Below are positions 43,361 through 50,992 of a DNA stretch of 64,000 nucleotides, in pieces. The position numbers and the translations under genes were made by a program. The notes below the pieces were generated by a model, which was given only the letters and a program-made list of their open reading frames with translations, was not told where the DNA came from and did no database searches. The number at the start of each line of letters is the position of its first letter. Position 1 is the first letter of the stretch. The stretch is from MWBF01 sp040772005 (GTDB lineage: Bacteria > Chloroflexota > Anaerolineae > CG2-30-64-16), in NCBI GenBank assembly GCA_040772005.1, contig JAXGYZ010000016.1, positions 4,695-68,694 of the forward strand, given 5' to 3'.

Positions 43361-44014
43361 CGGCCGCACATCCTGCGCCTGGATGCCCCGCGGCGTCACC
43401 AGCGGCAGGAACGTCACCCGTTGGCCGGTGTAGGGCTGGAAGCCGCTGGCGTTGGTGGCGTGGAAGAAGACCTCGACGCCGTCGGCCCCGGTAATGAAGC
43501 CGTACTGGCGGGCGGCGGCGAAGAACTTCACCTGCCCGGGCCGGCGCAGGCTGTCGTCCATGAAGACCTGCTTGCTGGCGCGGCCGCCCGTGCGCACGGC
43601 CGTGTTGCCGTCCTGATGTTCGAACCCGGCCTGCCGCGTGTACTGTGGTGCGCCGCCCCAGTTCAGGCGCAGGCGGCCGGTGTAGACCCCGCCGAGCATA
43701 TCGCGCTGCACCACGAGCACCATGTCGAAGGGCGGGCTCAACGGCACGATGCCGATGCCCTGCGCGTGGTCCAGGTGGAACTGCGGCGCACCGGCATGCA
43801 GCGCGTAGTTGTACTCGGCCAGTACGGTGCGGGTGGCGTCGGGACGATGGAACTTGAGCGACACAAGCTGGAGCGCGTCATGTTCCAGCATCACTGCGAG
43901 GTCGTTGAGCAGGTCTTCGAAGCGGAACGGGTGCTCCTTGCCGTAGGCTTGCGCGATGCGGAATACCTCCCGCAGGACCTTCTCGGCGAGCAGCCGGGCA
44001 GCATTCGGTTGCAT
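43355..44014 (-). CDS. Protein with C-terminal cold-shock domain, first gene of the adaptation operon
   Basis: 219 residues. Residues about 155-219 form a cold-shock domain: GQVKFFAAARQYGFITGADG then VEVFFHATNASGF, with RNP-like aromatic motifs that bind single-stranded RNA/DNA. The N-terminal 150 residues (ARLLAEKVLREVFRIAQAYG, DLLNDLAVMLEHDALQLVSL, TVLAEYNYAL, FDMVLVVQRD) have the order of a bacterial HORMA-1-type domain. That match is by eye and tentative. AAGGAGG lies six bases before the ATG. It is led by a TTTCGTTACC box and followed by RNase H, RT and Cas1, so it probably handles RNA for adaptation. Confidence 0.8.
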   Translation of the reverse strand: MQPNAARLLAEKVLREVFRIAQAYGKEHPFRFEDLLNDLAVMLEHDALQLVSLKFHRPDATRTVLAEYNYALHAGAPQFHLDHAQGIGIVPLSPPFDMVLVVQRDMLGGVYTGRLRLNWGGAPQYTRQAGFEHQDGNTAVRTGGRASKQVFMDDSLRRPGQVKFFAAARQYGFITGADGVEVFFHATNASGFQPYTGQRVTFLPLVTPRGIQAQDVRPA

Positions 44015-44060
44015 GGGTGACCTCCTTGCACTGACAAGAGCAGTTGCGGTTGCTGACCAG

Positions 44061-44070
44061 GGTAACGAAA
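44061..44070 (-). promoter_or_regulatory. TTTCGTTACC box of the adaptation operon
   Basis: TTTCGTTACC on the minus strand, 46 bases before the ATG of the cold-shock-domain gene that heads RNase H, RT and cas1. Confidence 0.7.
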
Positions 44071-44089
44071 GGAGGCAGCCGGCGCGAGG

Positions 44090-45208
44090 TCAGGCCAGCA
44101 GGTAGCCTGGACCGATGGGCATCCAATCCGTGCCCAACCGCTGCATCTCGGCCGCCGTGCCAACCGGGAAGCTGCGGAAAGCGACCGTCACATGCGGCCA
44201 GGTCTGCCGGAGCAAGGCGCGCACCGGCAGGAAGTCGCCGTCGCCGGTCCACAGTTCTACCCGGCCAACGCCCGGCTCGCCGGCCCAGCGCGCGGCCGCC
44301 GCGCCCAGCACTGCATCGACGTTGGCCGCGATACGACCGTGGCTGCGCTTGGGCCGCTGCAGCTCCACGCTGAAGCCGACCCGGGCCAGGTGCTCGCGCA
44401 CCGGCAGTGTGTCGGGCAAATCGGGCACGAAGGCCACCTTGACGCGCACCGGACCCAGCCGCTCGGCTGCGGCCAGCAGCCGGCCATAGTCGGGGCGCCG
44501 GCCATAGCCGAACTGGTCGCCGCACACGAGTTCCAGATTGGCGACATCGGCCAACACAGCGACACCGGGCGCATCGACCGGCGGTGCGGCGTCCAGGGTG
44601 GGTCGAGGATCTTCCTCCCACGGCGGGAGCTCGTTCAGCCGCTGCCGGCGCACGCAAAGCGCTTCGGCGCCCGGCGTCCCGTGGTTGCGCGCGGCTGCCA
44701 GCACGGCTTCGTACTCCGCGCCTGCACCGGTGCGCTCGATGACCTGCGCCAGCCGGCCGAGCATCCCGGCATCTGTGACGAGTGCGAGTGCCGCCAGCCA
44801 TTTGTCCTGGGCTCCGGCCGGCTGCCCCAACCGGTAGAGGCACTCACCCCACAGGGCCAGCAACTTCAGGCCATCCCTGCGGCGGGTCGGCGCCTCGGCA
44901 GGCACGTCCTGCCACTGGTAGAAGGCCCAGCGGAACACGGGCAGCGCGTCCAACAACTCGCCCGCGCGCAGGTGGCCAGCAGCCACTTCCAGGATGGGCT
45001 TATAGTAGCCGGGCTGCTGCCCGACGGACAGCCAGCCGGCCAGCTTCTCGATGGCCGGTGCGTTGCCGGTCCGCCGGGCCCACATCGCCAGCTCGTGCGG
45101 GGCCACGCCGGCCGCGTCCAACGCGGTCTGCAGCGCCACCGGGTAGCGGAAGAGTGCCTGGATCAATGCCTGCGGCACCTCGTGCTCTTGGTCCAGCGCC
45201 AGTGTCAT
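44090..45208 (-). CDS. NYN-domain ribonuclease with helical N-terminal domain
   Basis: 372 residues. The N-terminal 210 residues are helical, with TPR-like spacing (LDALPVFRWAFYQW, LLALWGECLYRLGQPAGAQD). The C-terminal NYN/PIN-like nuclease has the acidic residues in VAVLADVANLELV, ANVDAVLGAAAA and VELWTGDGDFLPVRALL. It belongs to the LabA/NYN class of RNases. ATG 45208 has GGAGG eight bases upstream; a GTG at 45223 is less likely. A TTTCGTTACC box lies 36 bases upstream, and it diverges from the cold-shock gene at 45434. Confidence 0.85.
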   Translation of the reverse strand: MTLALDQEHEVPQALIQALFRYPVALQTALDAAGVAPHELAMWARRTGNAPAIEKLAGWLSVGQQPGYYKPILEVAAGHLRAGELLDALPVFRWAFYQWQDVPAEAPTRRRDGLKLLALWGECLYRLGQPAGAQDKWLAALALVTDAGMLGRLAQVIERTGAGAEYEAVLAAARNHGTPGAEALCVRRQRLNELPPWEEDPRPTLDAAPPVDAPGVAVLADVANLELVCGDQFGYGRRPDYGRLLAAAERLGPVRVKVAFVPDLPDTLPVREHLARVGFSVELQRPKRSHGRIAANVDAVLGAAAARWAGEPGVGRVELWTGDGDFLPVRALLRQTWPHVTVAFRSFPVGTAAEMQRLGTDWMPIGPGYLLA

Positions 45209-45231
45209 ACGTGCAACCTCCACAGATGATG

Positions 45232-45255
45232 TGCTTCCGGTCGAGGTAACGAAAA
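45232..45255 (-). promoter_or_regulatory. TTTCGTTACC box, left half of an inverted pair
   Basis: The minus strand reads TTTCGTTACC then TCGACCGGAAGCAC. The + strand GTGCTTCCGGT-x-G-x-GGTAACGAAA is mirrored at 45344-45368 with two mismatches over 24 bases. It serves the NYN gene. Confidence 0.75.
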
Positions 45256-45261
45256 GCGGAA

Positions 45262-45340
45262 CCTACCCCCGGCCCTCTCCCTGCGAGGGAAGGGGGAAAT
45301 ACCCCTCTCCTCCCAGGAGAGGGGGCGGGGGTGAGGTCGC
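45262..45340. repeat. REP-like hairpins between the two boxes
   Basis: CCCTCTCCCTGCGAGGGAAGGG and then CCCCTCTCCTCCCAGGAGAG with the GGGGGTGAGG tail. It is the same family as at the cas1 and RT stops. Confidence 0.6.
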
Positions 45341-45343
45341 CTG

Positions 45344-45368
45344 TTTCGTTACCCCAACCGGAAGCACA
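45344..45368 (+). promoter_or_regulatory. TTTCGTTACC box, right half of the inverted pair
   Basis: TTTCGTTACC then CCAACCGGAAGCAC on +, 80 bases before the small cold-shock gene. It mirrors 45232-45255. Confidence 0.75.
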
Positions 45369-45433
45369 CGGCCGGCTGAAGCGCCTTCGCAAATGCGCCC
45401 CGCCGGCAGACCACAAAACCGAGGAGGACTCCC

Positions 45434-45829
45434 ATGCGCCAGATCCGCATCGACTACCAGCGCCCGCCCCAGCCGCAGTCGCAGCTGCGGCCTGCTCAAC
45501 CGCCCGCGCGGGTCCAGACCCCTCGCTGCAGCCGGCATCCCGGCGTGCACATGGTGCTGGCCGGCACCAATCCGGGCTGGAACACGGTGCGCTACCTCTG
45601 CCCCATGTGCAACGCCATGGGACTGCCGTTGGTGGAGGTTGCGACGGGCGTCGTCAGCGACTGGAAGCCCGACCGTGGCTTCGGCTTCGTCGATAACGGC
45701 GGCCCGCGCATCTTCATCCACGTCAGCGACCTGGCAGGGAACTTCATCCCTTATGTGGGGATGCCCGTGACCTGCAGCGTGGAGCAGAACGCCAAGGGAC
45801 TCATCGGCCGGCAGGTCCGGCCGCGCTGA
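45434..45829 (+). CDS. Small Zn-ribbon plus cold-shock-domain protein
   Basis: 131 residues. A Pro/Gln/Arg-rich N terminus is followed by a possible zinc site (Cys 32 and His in CSRHPGVH, Cys pair in CPMCNAMG). The cold-shock domain is GVVSDWKPDRGFGFVDNGGP then RIFIHVSDL, with the RNP1-like GFGFV. It is a predicted RNA or ssDNA binder. GAGGAGG lies eight bases before the ATG. It is the only + strand gene among the island's box-controlled accessory genes besides the WYL regulator. Confidence 0.88.
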   Translation: MRQIRIDYQRPPQPQSQLRPAQPPARVQTPRCSRHPGVHMVLAGTNPGWNTVRYLCPMCNAMGLPLVEVATGVVSDWKPDRGFGFVDNGGPRIFIHVSDLAGNFIPYVGMPVTCSVEQNAKGLIGRQVRPR

Positions 45830-45843
45830 GCCGGGCCATTCGT

Positions 45844-45889
45844 GTAGAAGGGCGTGCGCACCTGCCGATGCGCACGCCCTTCTACTTTG
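45844..45889. terminator. Strong (bidirectional) terminator
   Basis: A 17-bp perfect stem, GTAGAAGGGCGTGCGCA (45844-45860) and TGCGCACGCCCTTCTAC (45869-45885), with an eight-base loop, followed by TTTG. It lies between convergent genes and can serve both. Confidence 0.8.
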
Positions 45890-45909
45890 CCCGGCCCCGT
45901 CGCGCGGGC

Positions 45910-46281
45910 TCAATGCTCGGACATCCAGGCCAGGCTGGCCTCGATCAGCCGGTAGTTGCCCAAGGCCTCGGGGTTGCGGCAGACGAACTGCCAGATGCAC
46001 TCCTGGAAACCGGTGAGGGGCCGGCCCGCACGTCGCGCGCGCGCAAGATCGCGAAGGTAGGGGGTTACCGTGTCGGCATCCAGTGCAGCGGTGAACTGCT
46101 CCAGGTAGTGCGCAGTCCGGTCGGGCGCCTGGGTGACCAGGAGGGCTGCATAGTCGTAGTTGCACTGGGAGCAGACCAGCAGGTGGAGATCGAGCTCCGT
46201 GCGTTCTGCCAGCGTCAGAGGCGGCCGGCCCATGAAGCGCCGGCGCAGCAGATCGGTGTAGAAGTCGGGGTGGTTCGGCAT
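45910..46281 (-). CDS. Hypothetical protein, second gene of an unknown operon
   Basis: 123 residues, mostly helical (FYTDLLRRRFMGRPPLTLAE, LEQFTAALDADTVTPYLRDL, IEASLAWMSEH) with a CSQCNYDY pair and one more Cys in QFVCRNP that could bind metal. GAGG six bases before ATG 46281. No family was recognised. It follows the 47587 gene on the same strand after a hairpin, and is controlled from the TTTCGTTACC box upstream of that gene. Confidence 0.65.
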   Translation of the reverse strand: MPNHPDFYTDLLRRRFMGRPPLTLAERTELDLHLLVCSQCNYDYAALLVTQAPDRTAHYLEQFTAALDADTVTPYLRDLARARRAGRPLTGFQECIWQFVCRNPEALGNYRLIEASLAWMSEH

Positions 46282-46304
46282 AGTCGCCTCAAGAAAAAGG
46301 TTGG

Positions 46305-46333
46305 GCCTGACGGGGCGCAGGGCCCCGTCAGGC
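46305..46333 (-). terminator. Intra-operon hairpin with T tract
   Basis: On the minus strand GCCTGACGGGG and CCCCGTCAGGC form an 11-bp stem, with CTTTTT about eight bases after it. It lies between the two genes of the unknown operon and probably reduces expression of the second. Confidence 0.6.
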
Positions 46334-46348
46334 TGGCCGGGCCGGATG

Positions 46349-47587
46349 TCAGACAGTGAGCGTCGCCTCCAGCCAGCTCTGCCAGAGGTCGTCGTTCGCG
46401 GCCAGCTCGGCCAGACGAGCGGCAACGGCCTCCAGGGTGGCGGCGTCGGCCAGACCTGCACGGAGGATCTCCGCATGAGTCAGCCGGCGCACGTGGAGCA
46501 GCTCAGCCGCCCGCCAGAACGGGTCGACAGGCCGGTGCTCCAGGGCCGTTTCCACGACCCAGCGTTCGAAGGTGCGGCTGCGCAGGGCTGCGGCCAGGCG
46601 GTCTTGCGAAGCCGGATCGATCTTCGACGGGTCCGCCGATTCGTCGCGTACATCTGGATCCAGAAGCAGTGTTCCGCTCCTGGCCTGCTGCTGGCGTTCG
46701 AGCTGCCAGAGTGCGGCCTCGAGGTAACCCTGGCGGTGCTCACGCGGCAGGGCCCGCTTGCCCGCCCAGGCCAGACCTGCGTACTCCTCTTCGGCGTAGA
46801 GAGTGCGGGCCGGCTGCACCGTCGCGGCAAACCGTTTGACGAACGCCACCGTCGCCGGCAGGGCGAAGAAGCGGATCGTCGCCACGGGGTCCAGGCCGCT
46901 CCGGCCGCCGCCCCGCGCCATCAGCGCGAGGCGGGCCTTGAAGGCTGGGACGCCGTCAGTGCCGCCGGTTTCCTCGCAGCGCAGCCGGATCTCCTCGGGC
47001 AACTCGGCGGCCAGCAGGAAGGCCACGAAGTCTTCGGTCACCGCCGGTGTGCGCACCAGGTTCTCGATCTGGCGCGACGCCCGGCTGACCGCGCCCTCGT
47101 AATGCGCCAGCTTCCAGGCAATGTGGCCGCCCAGCGGTTTGTGCGGCACGTAGCCGGCTACGCTGCGGCACAAGCTCACCAGCAGCCCCTGATCCTCGTC
47201 CAGCGGGTTCTCGCCGAAGCTGCGCTCCAGCGCATCGGCCTGCGCGTACAGGCGAGTCAGCGTGCGTCGGATCAAAGCCTGCGAAAGTGGGTCCAGTGCC
47301 TCGCAGGGCCGCCCCTCGGTCATCAGTTGCTGAAACGCGAAACGCGTGGCCAGGTCACTCACCGCCTCATCAGCGTCAAGCCGACCGCGCAAGGCGGCCT
47401 GCATGGTTGGCTGCAATCCCAGGTGGACGATCTCGGTCAAGGCCCGCAGCAGACGGGCATCGGTGGTCCAGTTGCCGGCAGCGCCGAGCAGGCGACGGCA
47501 GAGTGCTACCAGGTGCTTGCGCAGCAGCGCAGCAGTCCATTCGCTCGCGGCCGCAGCGGAGCGTGACGGCAGCTTGGGGCTCAGCAT
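46349..47587 (-). CDS. Hypothetical helical protein in the box-controlled regulon
   Basis: 412 residues, almost wholly helical (LLRKHLVALCRRLLGAAGNW, VSDLATRFAFQQLMTEGRPC, AALWQLERQQQARSGTLLLD). No motif is recognised, and neither signal peptide nor membrane helix is seen. ATG 47587 has AGGAGG six bases upstream; in-frame starts at 47608 and 47629 are weaker. The gene lies between the adaptation and effector operons, is transcribed away from the effectors, and carries the TTTCGTTACC box 136 bases upstream. A role in the CRISPR system is inferred only from position and box. Confidence 0.7.
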   Translation of the reverse strand: MLSPKLPSRSAAAASEWTAALLRKHLVALCRRLLGAAGNWTTDARLLRALTEIVHLGLQPTMQAALRGRLDADEAVSDLATRFAFQQLMTEGRPCEALDPLSQALIRRTLTRLYAQADALERSFGENPLDEDQGLLVSLCRSVAGYVPHKPLGGHIAWKLAHYEGAVSRASRQIENLVRTPAVTEDFVAFLLAAELPEEIRLRCEETGGTDGVPAFKARLALMARGGGRSGLDPVATIRFFALPATVAFVKRFAATVQPARTLYAEEEYAGLAWAGKRALPREHRQGYLEAALWQLERQQQARSGTLLLDPDVRDESADPSKIDPASQDRLAAALRSRTFERWVVETALEHRPVDPFWRAAELLHVRRLTHAEILRAGLADAATLEAVAARLAELAANDDLWQSWLEATLTV

Positions 47588-47723
47588 GGCTTCCTCCTTT
47601 TTTGACATGCCGCGGCCGCCGCACCTCATGGCACGGCCGGTACACGGGACTCAAAACAAGGAGGGAAGCGGACCTACGCCCCACAGGCGCCCCCGCGCTT
47701 ACGCGGCGCGGTGCTTCAAAATA

Positions 47724-47734
47724 GGTAACGAAAA
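47724..47734 (-). promoter_or_regulatory. TTTCGTTACC box of the unknown operon
   Basis: The minus strand reads TTTTCGTTACC then TATTTT and GAAGCAC, matching the two boxes at 45.2-45.4 kb also in the downstream GAAGCAC. Confidence 0.7.
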
Positions 47735-47779
47735 GAGACTTGCCAGAAGAAGAAAGGGGTGTTCGGACGGAATTGTGAT

Positions 47780-47808
47780 TTGCATCGTGCCGGTCGGGGA
47801 TGTATACT
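47780..47808 (+). promoter_or_regulatory. Probable sigma-70 promoter of the type III-D operon
   Basis: TTGCAT (47780-47785), 17 bases, then TATACT (47803-47808). It leaves a leader of about 180 bases before the first effector gene at 47994. The TTTCGTTACC box is not present in this orientation here. Confidence 0.5.
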
Positions 47809-47993
47809 TACTCCACGGCATCTTTCCATGCCAATCGTTCACGACCGACCGGCGTATTGCACTTCTGTACTTATGATACGCCACTCACGTGTAGCCTCCT
47901 GACATTCTTCTGACACCTAACCAGCATCATCGCGCCGGATGCCCAGCAGTTAGCCAACCGCTCTGGCAGACGGGTGCTTTGAGGACAAGCATC

Positions 47994-49709
47994 GTGACAG
48001 CAGACGCAACGCAGCGCTGGTGGATGGTCCGGGCTCCTGGCCGGGCTGTGGATGAGTTGCGCTGCATCACGAGAGAGTATTGGGCGAGACGGCAGCCCAC
48101 CGCTGACGCCACGACTCCTGAAAGGATCGCCTGGTACATCGCCAAGCTCCTGCCCGAGGAGCTCTATCATGCTGATGTCGTGCGCCACGCGCTCAGCTAT
48201 CCTGCCTGTCACACCCTGGTGTTGCTGGTTGGCCACTCCCCGGAACCGTTGCTGCAGACGATCAGTGTCTTTCAGCCCCGGCGTGTCGTGCTGATCCTCA
48301 ACCAATGGTATGGCAACGAACCCGGTCAAGTGCGCGGCGAGGAATTGGCCGGTTGGATCAGGCAATGGTTGGCCCCACAGCTGCCCTGGCAGCCCGACCT
48401 GGAGATCCACGCGGTCCCCGATCGTCCTGACGCTGTCTTTCAGGCGTTGAGCAAGCACGTGTTGGATGATCGCCGGGCCGGCAAGCCGGTGATCGTAGAC
48501 ATCACCGGCGCGAAGAAGAGCATGGATGCGGGAGCCTTCCTCTTCGCAGCCTATGCAGACCTGCCCATCTCCTATGTAGATTTCGACGACTACGATGAGA
48601 CGTACCGCCGGCCTTTCGGCTTCCATTGCCGCATCGGCACCCTCACTAACCCTTACGATGCATTTCGCCTGCGGGATTGGGAGCGGGTGCAGCGGATGGT
48701 TGAGGGCTATCACTTCCGCGCAGCCGCCGAGACGCTGACCGAAATCATCGCTCAAGAGCATAGTCCGGCCGCGAAGCGGCTGCTGGCGGTGGTGCGCTTC
48801 TATGAGGCCTGGGACGACGGCGATTATGGCCGCGCCGGCCGCCTGTTGACCGAACTCCACCATGAATTGCCAACATTTGTCCCGCCCGCCGCGGTTGAGC
48901 TATTGAGCGGCATCTGGCCCGGCGTCAGCCCGACCCTGGCGCCGCAGACGGCGGCAGAACAGCTACTGCAGCAGCACGCGCGGCTGCGCACCGCGCCTGA
49001 CTCGATCTTCGACTCCGATGCGCGCCTGTCGGCTTATGCGCACGATGAGGTCGCCCGCATCGAGCGTCTTGTCGGCGCCAACGAGGATCACCGCTCGGCC
49101 CTCCTGCGCGCGGCCGGGCTGGACGAACTGCTGCTGAAGGCGCGTTGGCTGCGTATCTGGCGCCGGGGTTGGGTGGATATCTGGGATGGGGACGGACGCC
49201 GATACCTCGGGCACCCGGCGGCACTCAACCCGGCGGGCCAGAAGGTCGCCATCTACGCGGCGCTCCTCGACCACCAGGGCACTGACCTGATGCGCTGGGC
49301 CTTGCAGCAGGCCTGGCCGAATGCCCACCAGAGCGGACAGCGTTCGGCGCCCTTCCTCAAGATCGAAACCGGCCGCGGCATCAATCGGGCGGTCTTCGGC
49401 CTGCGCCCGGCGGCCGAAGCGCCGATCCTCCAGGATTACGCTCGCGGCGCCGGTCTGAGCGGCGAAACACTGACCGACCTGCGCAACCAGGCAATTCACA
49501 TGTACCTTGGCGCCACCCGGGCCATTGCCGAGGCCGCAGTCAGGCTGGTGCGGGCCAACCTGGCGGACTATCAGGCCCACTGGACGCCGTTGAGCCGTGC
49601 ACCCGCGGCGCCTCCCGACCCCGCCGGGATGCGCTGCCTGCCCTGGGACGAGCTGTGCCGCCTGTGTGGGCTGGAGCATCTGCCGCTGACAGACAAGGAA
49701 AAAGCATGA
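47994..49709 (+). CDS. CARF-HEPN (Csm6/Csx1-like) RNase
   Basis: 571 residues. The N-terminal CARF domain has a Rossmann start (CHTLVLLVGHSPEPLLQTIS) and the ligand-loop motif DITGAKKSM near 169 (the common form is TGG; here TGA). The C-terminal helical HEPN domain has RNQAIH near 498-503, the R-X4-H catalytic motif. Such proteins bind cyclic oligoadenylate made by Cas10 and degrade RNA. The GTG start at 47994 is chosen for GAGGA eight bases upstream; TTG 47979 is possible. First gene of the effector operon; the stop overlaps the next ATG. Confidence 0.85.
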   Translation: MTADATQRWWMVRAPGRAVDELRCITREYWARRQPTADATTPERIAWYIAKLLPEELYHADVVRHALSYPACHTLVLLVGHSPEPLLQTISVFQPRRVVLILNQWYGNEPGQVRGEELAGWIRQWLAPQLPWQPDLEIHAVPDRPDAVFQALSKHVLDDRRAGKPVIVDITGAKKSMDAGAFLFAAYADLPISYVDFDDYDETYRRPFGFHCRIGTLTNPYDAFRLRDWERVQRMVEGYHFRAAAETLTEIIAQEHSPAAKRLLAVVRFYEAWDDGDYGRAGRLLTELHHELPTFVPPAAVELLSGIWPGVSPTLAPQTAAEQLLQQHARLRTAPDSIFDSDARLSAYAHDEVARIERLVGANEDHRSALLRAAGLDELLLKARWLRIWRRGWVDIWDGDGRRYLGHPAALNPAGQKVAIYAALLDHQGTDLMRWALQQAWPNAHQSGQRSAPFLKIETGRGINRAVFGLRPAAEAPILQDYARGAGLSGETLTDLRNQAIHMYLGATRAIAEAAVRLVRANLADYQAHWTPLSRAPAAPPDPAGMRCLPWDELCRLCGLEHLPLTDKEKA

Positions 49710-50983
49710 CACCCGATGCCTCTCAACTCGCCAAGTTCGAGCGCTACCGAACCGAAGTACTGTTCCTGCTGGTTGGCGGAAATCCGCTTCCGAACTACGT
49801 GGCGGCGCAGCTGATGGCAAAGCAGGACGCAGACATTTTCCTGCTGGCGACGCAGGGTACGGTGGCAGTCGCGCAACGCCTGAAGACGAAACTACAGCAA
49901 GTGATGAGCCAAGCTCATGTGCAGGCTTATACAATCCCCGAAGTGGGCGGATTTGAGATCGAAAGCGCGCTAGGGGCGATCCTCGAAAAGGAAAAGGCAA
50001 GGATTGGCGGCCGGCAGCTTGGCCTTAACTATACCGGCGGCACCAAAGAGATGGCGGTGCACGTCTATGATCGGATCCAGGGTAAGTATCCCGAAGGCAT
50101 ATTCAGCTACCTGGATGCACATAGTCTCCGCATGATCATCTCTGTCCAAGCACAACCTACGCAACGGCCATCGGTTGCGCTTGCCGTTGAACCGACGCTG
50201 CAGGACGTTTGGGAACTCCATGGACTCGCCCCCGACACGAGCAAACCTGAGCCAACTCAGACGCCACGGCTCAAAGAGATAGTTCAGAGCATCGCTCAGA
50301 TTCACAGTACAGCAGCCGGCTTTCGGGAGTGGCGGCGATGGTTGAGCGCGCTCCGGTCAGAAGAAATCGTTCCGACTAAAGATAAGTACGAGGAGTTGCA
50401 ACCCTTCATCGCGCAACTTGCTGTTGTTGGTGGTACAGCTCAACCTACTGCAGCACAGGTGGCTGCCTTGTTTGGTCGCCCAACGCTGCGGCAATGCGAT
50501 TTCTTCTTGCGCGGCCAGTGGTTGGAGGAGTGGACGCTCTGGTCCCTGTTTCCAGCTTGCCAGCGGCAGAATCTCAAGCACTGGACAAAGGGGCTACATC
50601 TCAAACAGGACCCCAACGCCAGATCTGAGAAAGATGCGCCGCCCTCTTTTGAACTGGACGTAGTCGCGCTAAGAGGGCATCAGTTGTTCCTATTCTCCTG
50701 CATCGCCACCGAAGGCATGGAGCGCACAACGGACAATCCGGCGGCTGGCGACCGTAGCGAAGCTAAGAAACATCTCTTCGAAGCTTATATGCGAGCGCGA
50801 CAGGTGGGCGGTGACGAAGCGCGTGTGGCGCTGGTATCCTGTGTAGCAAGACCAGATACTTTGAAAGCGGAAGTCGTCCATGAGTGGGATGCAGAGGGCA
50901 AGATTGAGGTCTTCGGTCGAGAGCACCTGGAGACATTGTCCACGCACATCGGAGCATGGTTCAGCAAAGCCAACCAGCAGTAA
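49706..50983 (+). CDS. CARF-nuclease effector (Can2/Card1/DUF1887-like)
   Basis: 425 residues. The CARF domain carries GLNYTGGTKEMAVHVY near 107. The C-terminal restriction-like (PD-(D/E)XK) fold is seen in SFELDVVALRGHQLFLFSCI, then EAKKHLFEAYMRARQVGGDE and ARVALVS. The expected 'ECK' after the strand reads FSC here, so catalysis may use a variant site, or this may be a family form I cannot confirm. Relatives nick DNA or cut RNA when cyclic tetra-adenylate binds. It overlaps the upstream stop by ATGA and lies just before cas10. Confidence 0.85.
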   Translation: MTPDASQLAKFERYRTEVLFLLVGGNPLPNYVAAQLMAKQDADIFLLATQGTVAVAQRLKTKLQQVMSQAHVQAYTIPEVGGFEIESALGAILEKEKARIGGRQLGLNYTGGTKEMAVHVYDRIQGKYPEGIFSYLDAHSLRMIISVQAQPTQRPSVALAVEPTLQDVWELHGLAPDTSKPEPTQTPRLKEIVQSIAQIHSTAAGFREWRRWLSALRSEEIVPTKDKYEELQPFIAQLAVVGGTAQPTAAQVAALFGRPTLRQCDFFLRGQWLEEWTLWSLFPACQRQNLKHWTKGLHLKQDPNARSEKDAPPSFELDVVALRGHQLFLFSCIATEGMERTTDNPAAGDRSEAKKHLFEAYMRARQVGGDEARVALVSCVARPDTLKAEVVHEWDAEGKIEVFGREHLETLSTHIGAWFSKANQQ

Positions 50984-50992
50984 GGAGACCGT

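Noticed and set aside
42995..44020. 341-codon + strand frame
   Set aside because: Antisense to RNase H and the cold-shock gene, whose catalytic and RNA-binding motifs are clear on the minus strand.
47871..48863. 330-codon minus-strand frame
   Set aside because: Antisense to the CARF part of the Csm6-like gene.
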